Below are positions 1 to 6,916 of a stretch of DNA of 9,094 bases, piece after piece (the first letter of the stretch is position 1; every line of letters begins with the position of its first letter). The position numbers and the translations under genes are program-made. Source of the stretch: Dysgonamonadaceae bacterium (GTDB lineage: Bacteria > Bacteroidota > Bacteroidia > Bacteroidales > Azobacteroidaceae); assembly GCA_031258895.1 (NCBI GenBank), contig JAIRMF010000088.1, forward strand, positions 1-9,094, written 5' to 3'. The notes beneath the pieces were generated by a model that was given only the letters and a program-made list of their open reading frames with translations, was not told the origin of the DNA and made no database searches.

Positions 1-267
1 GGTCTTTACGATATGAGCGGGAACTTATGGGAATGGTGTTGGGACTGGTTAGGTAGTTATGATGACTGTTGCATTGAGAATCCCGATTCTCCGGTTCCAA
101 ATAATACAAGCATCCAGGACTTAGCAGGGGGTTATAGTCGCGTCTTACGCGGCGGCGGCTGGATCAACTACGAGTCCGACTGCCACGTCTCGACTCGCGG
201 CGGCAGCTTCAGCCCGACCGACCATAGCACCGGTATCGGCTTCCGGGTTGCGTGTAAAGGGGAGTGA
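1..267 (+). CDS. FGE-sulfatase/C-type-lectin-fold protein, 3' end only; putative DGR target protein
   Basis: This is the C-terminal 88 residues of a longer protein whose start lies left of the window; the frame is open from base 1. It opens with GLYDMSGNLWEWCWDW, the hallmark of the formylglycine-generating-enzyme (FGE/SUMF1-type) fold, and ends with the family motifs RVLRGGGW (residues 47-54) and GIGFRVA (78-84). In true FGE enzymes two cysteines lie just after the GGS-W/Y motif. Aligning by that motif, the first is Asn56 here and only the second (Cys61) remains, so sulfatase-type oxidase activity is unlikely. Such catalytically dead FGE-like domains are known as ligand-binding display scaffolds diversified by DGRs, and residues 53-78 have that pattern (see 139-246). 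It stops 5 bases before the convergent permease gene, with no visible terminator. The fold assignment is firm; the binding role is inferred. The N-terminal part, secretion signal and promoter are not visible. Confidence 0.85.
   Translation, partial: GLYDMSGNLWEWCWDWLGSYDDCCIENPDSPVPNNTSIQDLAGGYSRVLRGGGWINYESDCHVSTRGGSFSPTDHSTGIGFRVACKGE
139..246 (+). other. Putative DGR variable region (VR) at the 3' end of the FGE-like gene
   Basis: Codons 47-82 of the partial gene differ sharply from the codons before them: 27 of 36 end in C, against 10 of the preceding 46. The positions that vary in lectin-fold DGR targets read GGC, ATC, AAC, TAC, TCC, GAC, CAC, ACT, GGC, GGC, AGC, TTC, AGC, ACC, GAC, CAT, AGC and ACC. 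This is what adenine-specific mutagenesis of a template rich in AAC/AAT would give: the first two bases vary, the third stays C or T, and no stop codon can arise. The fixed framework (RVLRGG, W, C, VS, R, P, GIGFR) matches the invariant residues of such targets. ATCGGCTTCCGG (235-246) would be the expected 3' anchor, where template and variable copy should be identical. Without the template repeat, the edges and the mutated bases are inferred. Confidence 0.7.
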
Positions 268-272
268 GTGGA

Positions 273-1586
273 TTATAAACGCTTGCCGCACCACCTGCCA
301 AACCAGGCAATGACAACAAAACATAGAAAAGGTAGAAAAAAAGATACGCGTACCGGCGAAAGAAACTCGCCAAACCACGTCGCCCGGTCTATCAACCAGC
401 CCTGCAAAGGAGGCATCACCGCTCCGCCGCCAATAGCAAGAATCAAACCGGCTGACGCCAGTTTCGCCTCCTCGCCCATGCCTTTAAGAGCAATGCCGTA
501 AATGGTAGGAAACATCAAAGACATGCAGGCCGAAATGGCCACTATCGAATACAGCCCCACAGGCCCCTTGATGAAAATCGCCCCAAGCGTGAAAAATCCT
601 CCGCCAAACGCCAGAATCATCAACAGTAAACTCGGCCTGATGTACTTAAGGAGGTATGTGCAAATAAACCTGCTCGATACGAAAATCGCCATCGCAACAA
701 TATTATAACCCTGAGCGTCCGACTTGGACATCGAAAGCTCACTCTCGGCATACTGTATGATAAATGTCCAAACCATGATCTGAACGCCAACATAAAACGC
801 CTGCGCAAATACCGCCAAAACATAACGTCTGTTCCCCAACAGGCATCTCACCGTCCGACCTATCGAGTTCCCCTCCGAATTGTCGGAAACAATGTTCGGC
901 AGTCTGGCCGCAATAAACAGGACAAGAAAACACAGCACAACCAAACCCAAAATCAAATAAGGAGTGCCAACAGTGTTAAGGTCGGCCTGCCGGATCGCAA
1001 AAAAACCCTCCGGATCAACTCCCTTCATGACCTGCAACTGCTCCTCCGTCTCCTCACTCAGCCTCTTTAGAATAAATTCCTTAGCAATCAACATCCCGGC
1101 AATAGACCCCATCGGATTAAAAGCCTGAGCAAAATTGAGCCTGCGGGTAGCGCTTTCCTCCGGTCCCATCGCAAGAACATACGGATTGGAGGTCGTCTCA
1201 AGAAATGAAAGCCCGCAAGTCATCACAAAATACGCAACCAGAAAAGCCTCAAAAACCATCGCATTGCCGGCCGGAATAAACAGCAAACAGCCGGCAGCGT
1301 AAAGAGCAAGTCCAACGAAAATGCCGCTCTTATAGTTAAACCGCCGGATAAATAAAGCCGCCGGAATCGCCATGAAACAGTAACCGCCATAAAAAGCAAA
1401 CTGCACAAGCGAACTCTCAAAGTTGGTTATCAACAGTATCTTTTTAAATGCCGCCACCATAGGATTGGTAATGTCGTTGGCAAAACCCCAAAGCGCAAAA
1501 AGCGAGGTGACAAGAATAAAAGCGAAAAGGTAACTCCCTCCGGAAGGCGAGGAAAAAATGTGTTTCTCTGATTTTGGAGTGCTCAT
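273..1586 (-). CDS. FucP-type sugar:H+ symporter (major facilitator superfamily)
   Basis: A 437-residue integral membrane protein with about 12 hydrophobic segments, the normal size for the L-fucose/glucose/galactose permease family. Segment 1 holds ALWGFANDITNP, whose Asp38 matches the essential membrane aspartate of E. coli FucP (Asp46). FLETTSNPYVLAMGPE (129-143) carries Glu130, matching FucP Glu135 of the proton/sugar relay, and RRLNFAQAFNPMGS (148-161) follows as in the family. It should import a monosaccharide with protons across the inner membrane; which sugar (fucose, glucose, galactose, N-acetylglucosamine or another) cannot be read from the sequence. The ATG at 1586 leaves a short cytoplasmic N-terminus before segment 1, as usual. 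It lies 28 bases after the purL stop on the same strand with no clear promoter of its own, so it may be co-transcribed with purL. No sugar-catabolic enzyme lies beside it. Confidence 0.9.
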   Translation of the reverse strand: MSTPKSEKHIFSSPSGGSYLFAFILVTSLFALWGFANDITNPMVAAFKKILLITNFESSLVQFAFYGGYCFMAIPAALFIRRFNYKSGIFVGLALYAAGCLLFIPAGNAMVFEAFLVAYFVMTCGLSFLETTSNPYVLAMGPEESATRRLNFAQAFNPMGSIAGMLIAKEFILKRLSEETEEQLQVMKGVDPEGFFAIRQADLNTVGTPYLILGLVVLCFLVLFIAARLPNIVSDNSEGNSIGRTVRCLLGNRRYVLAVFAQAFYVGVQIMVWTFIIQYAESELSMSKSDAQGYNIVAMAIFVSSRFICTYLLKYIRPSLLLMILAFGGGFFTLGAIFIKGPVGLYSIVAISACMSLMFPTIYGIALKGMGEEAKLASAGLILAIGGGAVMPPLQGWLIDRATWFGEFLSPVRVSFFLPFLCFVVIAWFGRWCGKRL

Positions 1587-1614
1587 AAAGCGTTATAGTG
1601 TTTTGTGTTTAAAA

Positions 1615-4600
1615 TCAACTCTTCAACCTTACATGTTCTACCCATTTCCTTGCATTGACAAAGGCCTGAATCCACGGCGTAACCTCGTCTCCATTATTGG
1701 CCGCCGGATAATATGCGCATTGCCAGGGAAATATCGCCCGCTCGGGGTGGGGCATCATCGCCAAATGACGACCGTCCTTGTTACATATCCCCGCTACCGC
1801 AAAATCCGAACCGTTGGGATTGCCGGGGTAGGTTTCGTAGAGGTATTTGGCTACAATATTATATCTCTTCTCCTCTATCGGTAAAGAAAAACATCCCTCG
1901 CCGTGAGCTACCCACACCCCAAGACGACTGCCGGAAAGAGAACCGAGCATGACCGATTTGTTCTTCGGAATAGTGACGGAAAGATATTGCGATTCAAACT
2001 TGCCGGAAACATTTTTCAACATCCGGGGACGAAACTTGTGTTTCGGTGCGATAAGGTTGAGTTCAATCATCAGCTGGCATCCGTTGCAGATACCGAGACT
2101 CAACGTGTCCTCCCTTGCATAGTACCGGTTCAACGTACGTTTAGCCTTGTCGTTGTAAAGCAGGCTGCCCGCCCAGCCCTTAGCAGAGCCAAGTACATCG
2201 GAATTGGCAAATCCGCCGCAAAAAACAAGCATATTCACCTCATCAAGCGTCTCGCGACCGGAAACAAGATCGGTAGTATGGACGTCCTTTACATCAAACC
2301 CCGCAAGGTAAAGCGCATACGCCATTTCGCGGTCGCCGTTCGTGCCTTGTTCGCGAAGAATTGCCGCTCGTATACCCGACGGCTTGCGATCAAACGACAG
2401 TCCGAGACTTGATAGCGTTCCGTGAAAATCCTTTGGAAATTTGAATTGTAGAGGTTGCTGTTTGTAATTTACAAATCGTTCCTTAGCGCATTGCTCACCA
2501 CTCTGTATACGGTCAAGAAGATATGACGAGGCAAACCATATATCACGTAAAAAGTCTATATTGAAAACGTATTTCTCTTTCTTGATTTTTATCTGACGGT
2601 CTCCTATCGGACGGGCAATACGGGCATAAGCAATGTCGTTCCTTTCAAGTACTTCCTCAACCGCCGTCCTATCCTCTACCTGTATCAGCACACCCGGATT
2701 TTCGCTGAACAATATCTTTATGAGATCCTTTTCGCGAATTTTTTCAAAGTTGATATCGAGACCGCCTTCCGTATTACCGAAAGTCATTTCGAGAAGCGCC
2801 GTAATCATCCCTCCTGCGGAAATATCGTGCCCGGCAAGAATTAAGTCCCTGCGAATAAGTTCCTGAATCGTTTCAAAAGCGGTCCGAAAATATTCGGGAT
2901 CGGTTACGGTAGGTGCTTCATTGCCAAGACAATTCAGTATCTGGGCAAATGCCGATCCGCCAAGTTTAAACTTGTCAAACGAAAAGTCTATATAGTAAAT
3001 CGCAGAGCGCTGGTTGTTCACAAGAACAGGAGAAACTATCCTGCGAATGTTGTCCGACTCGGCGGCAGCCGATATAATGACCGTGCCGGGAGATAGAATC
3101 CTGTCCTCACCGTATCTCTGTGTCATAGAGAGTGAATCTTTGCCGGTGGGGATGTTTATTCCAAGTTTGCAGACAAAATCCGAACAGGCCTGCACCGCTT
3201 CGTAGAGCCTTGCATCTTCTCCCGTATTTTTGCATGGCCACATCCAGTTAGCACTCAACGAAACACTCTCGATACCCTTTTTTAACGGAGCAAATACTAT
3301 GTTCGTCAACGCCTCGGCTACCGACAAGACCGAACCTGCCGCAGGATTGATGATCCCTGCCTGTGGAGCGTGCCCGATGGATGTTACGATACCGGCTTGC
3401 CCCCGATAGTCAAGCGCCACAGCGCCGCAGTCACTCAACGGTAGCTGAATCTCACCCTGACACTGCTGACGGGCGACCTTCCCGGTGATGGAACGGTCAA
3501 CTTTGCTCGTCAACCAGTCCTTACAAGCAACGCCTTCGAGTTGCAAAACAAATTCGAGATAGAGTTGCAGGTTTTTGACGTCATATTTGACAGGGTTGAA
3601 TTGTGTGCCGACAGTAAGGTCGTTAAGAACAATGCGAGGCGGTTTCCCAAAGAAATCCGAAAGTTTTATGTCGAGTGGCTTTTGACCGTTTGCCTGCTCG
3701 AATACGAGTTTGCGGTCATCGGTAGTTTCGCCCGCCACGTAAAACGGAGCACGTTCGCGTTCGGCAATTTTCTTCACATGGTCAATATCTTTCTGTGCAA
3801 TAATCAGACCCATACGCTCCTGACTTTCGTTGGCGATGATTTCCTTTGCAGATAGCGTCGGATCTCCGACCGGTAACTGTGACATGTCAATATGCCCACC
3901 GGTAGTTTCCACAAGTTCCGATAAGCAATTAATGTGTCCGCCGGCGCCATGATCGTGTATGGAAATTATAGGATTGTCATCGGATTCGGCTAAAGCGCGA
4001 ATTACATTTGCTACACGTTTTTGCATTTCAGGATTGGCACGCTGTACGGCGTTGAGTTCAAGGCCACTACCGTATTCGCCCGTGGCAACAGACGATACAG
4101 CGCCTCCTCCCATTCCGATACGATAATTATCGCCCCCCATTACTACAATTTTCTCGCCCGGCAAAACCTCGCCTTTCAGTGCATCCCTGCGATTAGCAAA
4201 ACCTACCCCTCCTGCAAGCATTATTACTTTATCGTATGCGTATTTACGACGATTTTCTTCGTGCTCAAATGTAAGCAAAGATCCGCATATAAGGGGTTGA
4301 CCGAATTTGTTGCCGAAATCCGACGCTCCGTTAGAGGCCTTTATAAGTATCTGCTCCGGAGTTTGATACAACCATTTGCGTGGCGGCAGAACATTTTCCC
4401 ATTCCCGACCATTTTCGAGACGGGGATAGGCGGTCATGTAAACAGCGGTGCCCGCAACAGGCAGCGAAGCTTTTCCTCCTCCAAGTCGGTCGCGAATTTC
4501 ACCGCCTGTGCCTGTTGATGCACCATTGAACGGTTCGACCGTCGTGGGAAAATTATGTGTTTCCGCTTTAAGCGACAATACGGTTTCTATTTGTTTTGTC

Positions 4601-5301
4601 TCAAAAAAATCCGGTTTGTCGGCAGTATGAGGTGCAAATTGCTCAATGACAGGACCTTTATTGAATGCTACATTATCTTTATATGCGGAAATAAGTCCGT
4701 TGGGATTTTCTTCGGAAGTACGGCGTATAAGTTCGAAAAGAGTTGATTTTTTTTCTTCTCCATCAACGATAAATGTACCGTTGAAAATTTTGTGACGGCA
4801 ATGTTCGGAATTGACCTGCGAAAAACTGAAAATTTCGCTGTCGGTCAAATGTCGACCGAGTTTTTTACCCACTGAATTTAAGTAGTCTACTTCTTCATCA
4901 CTCAACGCTAACCCTTCTGTCCTATTATAGTCGGCAATATTTTCGATATAGTTTATTGATTCCGTTCTTTTGTTGATAGTGAAAACATCCTGTCCAATTC
5001 CACCGTAAAAACGTTGTAGCATGGGGTCATAAGCGACATTGCGGTCGGGGACAATCGTAAATTCTTCTACGCGCGTAACACCGTGAATACCCATATTCCG
5101 GATAATTTCCACCGCATTAGTGCTCCATGGAGTAACCATTTCCCGACGTGGGCCGATAAGATACGTGTCTATATTTTTTCTTGTTAACAATTCAGCATCG
5201 TCAAACAACCATGCGAGTTTTTTCTTGTCTGTTTTTGATGGTTTAGATATGGTCTCGACAGCGATAATAGACTTCGATACGGTTTTATAAAATAAAATCA
5301 T
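1615..5301 (-). CDS. purL: Phosphoribosylformylglycinamidine (FGAM) synthase, single-chain PurL
   Basis: 1228 residues, the large fused form (E. coli PurL is about 1295). The enzyme makes FGAM from FGAR, ATP and glutamine, the fourth step of de novo purine synthesis, in the cytoplasm. Domains in order: an N-terminal PurS-like region (about 1-130); a linker and first AIR-synthase-like half with SEHCRHKIFNG (165-175), KAETHNFPTTVEP (245-257), STGTGGEIRD (262-271) and HDHGAGGH (449-456); a second AIRS-like half with TGKDSLSM (about 719-726); and a C-terminal class I glutamine amidotransferase from about 979. The amidotransferase nucleophile is Cys1072 in LGICNGCQ, with His1185 and Glu1187 in MPHPER. 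Every key residue looked for is present, so it appears intact. The start MILFYKTVSKSIIAVE fits the Bacteroidales N-terminus. It follows ahcY after 83 bases and precedes the permease by 28. Confidence 0.97.
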   Translation of the reverse strand: MILFYKTVSKSIIAVETISKPSKTDKKKLAWLFDDAELLTRKNIDTYLIGPRREMVTPWSTNAVEIIRNMGIHGVTRVEEFTIVPDRNVAYDPMLQRFYGGIGQDVFTINKRTESINYIENIADYNRTEGLALSDEEVDYLNSVGKKLGRHLTDSEIFSFSQVNSEHCRHKIFNGTFIVDGEEKKSTLFELIRRTSEENPNGLISAYKDNVAFNKGPVIEQFAPHTADKPDFFETKQIETVLSLKAETHNFPTTVEPFNGASTGTGGEIRDRLGGGKASLPVAGTAVYMTAYPRLENGREWENVLPPRKWLYQTPEQILIKASNGASDFGNKFGQPLICGSLLTFEHEENRRKYAYDKVIMLAGGVGFANRRDALKGEVLPGEKIVVMGGDNYRIGMGGGAVSSVATGEYGSGLELNAVQRANPEMQKRVANVIRALAESDDNPIISIHDHGAGGHINCLSELVETTGGHIDMSQLPVGDPTLSAKEIIANESQERMGLIIAQKDIDHVKKIAERERAPFYVAGETTDDRKLVFEQANGQKPLDIKLSDFFGKPPRIVLNDLTVGTQFNPVKYDVKNLQLYLEFVLQLEGVACKDWLTSKVDRSITGKVARQQCQGEIQLPLSDCGAVALDYRGQAGIVTSIGHAPQAGIINPAAGSVLSVAEALTNIVFAPLKKGIESVSLSANWMWPCKNTGEDARLYEAVQACSDFVCKLGINIPTGKDSLSMTQRYGEDRILSPGTVIISAAAESDNIRRIVSPVLVNNQRSAIYYIDFSFDKFKLGGSAFAQILNCLGNEAPTVTDPEYFRTAFETIQELIRRDLILAGHDISAGGMITALLEMTFGNTEGGLDINFEKIREKDLIKILFSENPGVLIQVEDRTAVEEVLERNDIAYARIARPIGDRQIKIKKEKYVFNIDFLRDIWFASSYLLDRIQSGEQCAKERFVNYKQQPLQFKFPKDFHGTLSSLGLSFDRKPSGIRAAILREQGTNGDREMAYALYLAGFDVKDVHTTDLVSGRETLDEVNMLVFCGGFANSDVLGSAKGWAGSLLYNDKAKRTLNRYYAREDTLSLGICNGCQLMIELNLIAPKHKFRPRMLKNVSGKFESQYLSVTIPKNKSVMLGSLSGSRLGVWVAHGEGCFSLPIEEKRYNIVAKYLYETYPGNPNGSDFAVAGICNKDGRHLAMMPHPERAIFPWQCAYYPAANNGDEVTPWIQAFVNARKWVEHVRLKS

Positions 5302-5350
5302 CCTGCAACGTTCTTTAAAAAGCGAACTATCTTCTTATTTCAAAAAACAC

Positions 5351-5370
5351 AAAAATCCTTAAAGATTTTT
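5351..5370 (-). terminator. Possible weak terminator after ahcY
   Basis: AAAAATC (5351-5357) and GATTTTT (5364-5370) form a perfect 7-bp inverted repeat around a 6-base loop. Read on the minus strand it starts 14 bases past the ahcY stop and is followed by GTGTTTTTTG, a U-rich tract. The stem has only one G:C pair, so it would be a poor intrinsic terminator and read-through into purL is plausible. No clear -33/-7 promoter was found for purL in 5302-5384. Confidence 0.35.
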
Positions 5371-5384
5371 TATGATAACACAGA

Positions 5385-6797
5385 TCAGTACCTGTAATGT
5401 TCGGCTTTGTACGGTCCAGCAACATTCACGCCGATATAAGCAGCCTGCTGCTCGGTAAGTGTAGTCAGTTCCACGCCGATATGCTCCAAATGCAGACGGG
5501 CAACTTCTTCGTCTAGGTACTTGGGTAATCGGTAAACGTTGATTTCATAACAGTTTTTCCACAGGTCGAGTTGAGCTAATGTTTGATTAGTAAACGAGTT
5601 GCTCATCACAAACGATGGGTGTCCTGTCGCACAACCGAGATTGACCAAACGACCTTCAGCGAGCAGGAAAATCGAATTACCCGAAGGGAAAGTATATTTA
5701 TCGACCTGGGGTTTGATGTTTATATGCTTGATACCCGGGTAATTGATTAATTTGTCTACCTGAATTTCATTATCAAAATGCCCTATGTTGCAGACGATAG
5801 ACTGGTCGCGCATTTGCACGAGGTGATCGATAGTAATAACATCACGGTTGCCGGTTGTGGTGACAAAGATATTGCCTTCTTTGACAGCCTTTTCCATTGT
5901 TGTTATTTCAAAACCCTCCATCGCTGCCTGCAAAGCGCAAATAGGGTCAATTTCGGTAACAATGACACGAGCGCCGTAGGAACGCATGGACTTTGCACAA
6001 CCTTTGCCTACATCTCCGTAACCCAGCACTACAACCACTTTTCCTGCAATCATTACATCAGTAGCGCGTTTAATACCGTCAGCCAGAGATTCGCGGCAAC
6101 CGTAAAGATTGTCGAATTTGGATTTTGTAACGGAATCATTCACGTTGATAGCGGGGAAAAGCAGTTCACATCTTTCCATCATCTGATAGAGGCGATGAAC
6201 TCCGGTGGTGGTTTCTTCCGAAACGCCGCGCAATTCGGAAACTGTGCGATGCCAACGGTGTGGGTCTTTGTTCAGGATGCGCCCTAAGGTATCAATGATT
6301 ACCTGTTCTTCGTGGTTTTCTCCTTTGCGATTGAGGAACTGTGCATCGTTTTCCGCTCTGTAACCCCAGTGAATAAGGAGAGTGGCGTCACCTCCATCGT
6401 CGACTATGAGATTAGGACCTTTCAGTCCTCCCTCAAAACTCAAAGCCTGATCGGTACACCACCAATAGTCTTCCAGTGTTTCTCCCTTCCATGCGAAGAC
6501 AGGAATACCTGCCGCTGCGATTGCCGCCGCTGCGTGGTCTTGAGTGGAGAAAATATTGCAACTTGCCCACCTAACCTCGGCGCCGAGTTCAACAAGAGTT
6601 TCTATCAGTACCGCTGTTTGTATGGTCATATGTAATGAGCCGGTTATGCGTGCGCCTTTCAGCGGTTTTTCCCTACCGTATTTGCGGCGTATAGCCATAA
6701 GTCCCGGCATTTCATGCTCGGCTATTTCAATTTCCTTGCGTCCAAAGTCTGCCTGCGAGATGTCGGCAACTTTGTAGTTTAATGTTTCTTTCGACAT
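5385..6797 (-). CDS. ahcY: S-adenosyl-L-homocysteine hydrolase (adenosylhomocysteinase)
   Basis: 470 residues from the ATG at 6797. It hydrolyses S-adenosylhomocysteine to adenosine and homocysteine with bound NAD+, relieving product inhibition of methyltransferases. Visible landmarks are the substrate-domain His56 (SLHMTIQT), Asp134 (VDDGGDAT), Glu195/Glu196 in EETTTG, and Lys225/Lys227 with Asp229 in NDSVTKSKFDN. The Rossmann NAD motif GYGDVGKG is at 259-266, followed by His340 (GHFDNE), His393 (GHPSFVMSNSF) and the C-terminal KAEHYRY (464-470), whose Lys and Tyr reach the NAD of the neighbouring subunit. The insert around 143-183 is typical of the bacterial, longer form. An in-frame ATG 15 codons upstream (6842) is rejected: the added residues match nothing expected, and that ATG lies within the putative -7 box at 6840-6847. 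Transcribed ahead of purL on the same strand. Confidence 0.97.
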   Translation of the reverse strand: MSKETLNYKVADISQADFGRKEIEIAEHEMPGLMAIRRKYGREKPLKGARITGSLHMTIQTAVLIETLVELGAEVRWASCNIFSTQDHAAAAIAAAGIPVFAWKGETLEDYWWCTDQALSFEGGLKGPNLIVDDGGDATLLIHWGYRAENDAQFLNRKGENHEEQVIIDTLGRILNKDPHRWHRTVSELRGVSEETTTGVHRLYQMMERCELLFPAINVNDSVTKSKFDNLYGCRESLADGIKRATDVMIAGKVVVVLGYGDVGKGCAKSMRSYGARVIVTEIDPICALQAAMEGFEITTMEKAVKEGNIFVTTTGNRDVITIDHLVQMRDQSIVCNIGHFDNEIQVDKLINYPGIKHINIKPQVDKYTFPSGNSIFLLAEGRLVNLGCATGHPSFVMSNSFTNQTLAQLDLWKNCYEINVYRLPKYLDEEVARLHLEHIGVELTTLTEQQAAYIGVNVAGPYKAEHYRY

Positions 6798-6839
6798 TGT
6801 TAAATGAATATTTTTGTTAATACAAAGATTTTTTGTCCG

Positions 6840-6847
6840 CAAAAGTA
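6840..6847 (-). promoter_or_regulatory. Candidate -7 box of the ahcY promoter
   Basis: CAAAAGTA on the plus strand reads TACTTTTG on the minus strand, matching the Bacteroidota -7 consensus TAnnTTTG. It lies 43 bases upstream of the chosen ahcY ATG, giving a leader of about 35 bases. A -33 TTG at the usual 19-21 base spacing is not seen; the nearest (6862-6864) is only 14 bases away. Support is therefore partial. Confidence 0.5.
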
Positions 6848-6916
6848 AGGTTTTTTTATTACAATAACATCAGTCATTAAATTTTAAGCATCCTTACCTT
6901 GCTACACAATATGGAT

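Noticed and set aside
1..267. Annotation as an active sulfatase-modifying (formylglycine-generating) enzyme
   Set aside because: One of the two catalytic cysteines is replaced, and the C-terminal codon pattern fits a diversified binding scaffold better.
1587..1614. Possible promoter between purL and the permease
   Set aside because: The AT-rich gap contains TATAAC but no TAnnTTTG with a correctly spaced TTG.
1903..2412. 169-codon plus-strand open frame opposite the purL glutaminase domain; similar frames at 4021-4518 and 5778-6287
   Set aside because: All lie wholly opposite highly conserved enzyme coding sequence and their translations match no family I recognise.
6798..6842. N-terminal extension of AhcY from the ATG at 6842
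   Set aside because: The 15 extra residues do not fit the family, and the ATG overlaps a -7 promoter box, so that codon would not be in the mRNA.
6845..6897. Inverted pair GTAAGG / CCTTAC between the CotH-like gene and ahcY
   Set aside because: Only 6 bp with about 41 bases between arms, and one arm overlaps the putative ahcY -7 box. It is not convincing as a terminator or operator.
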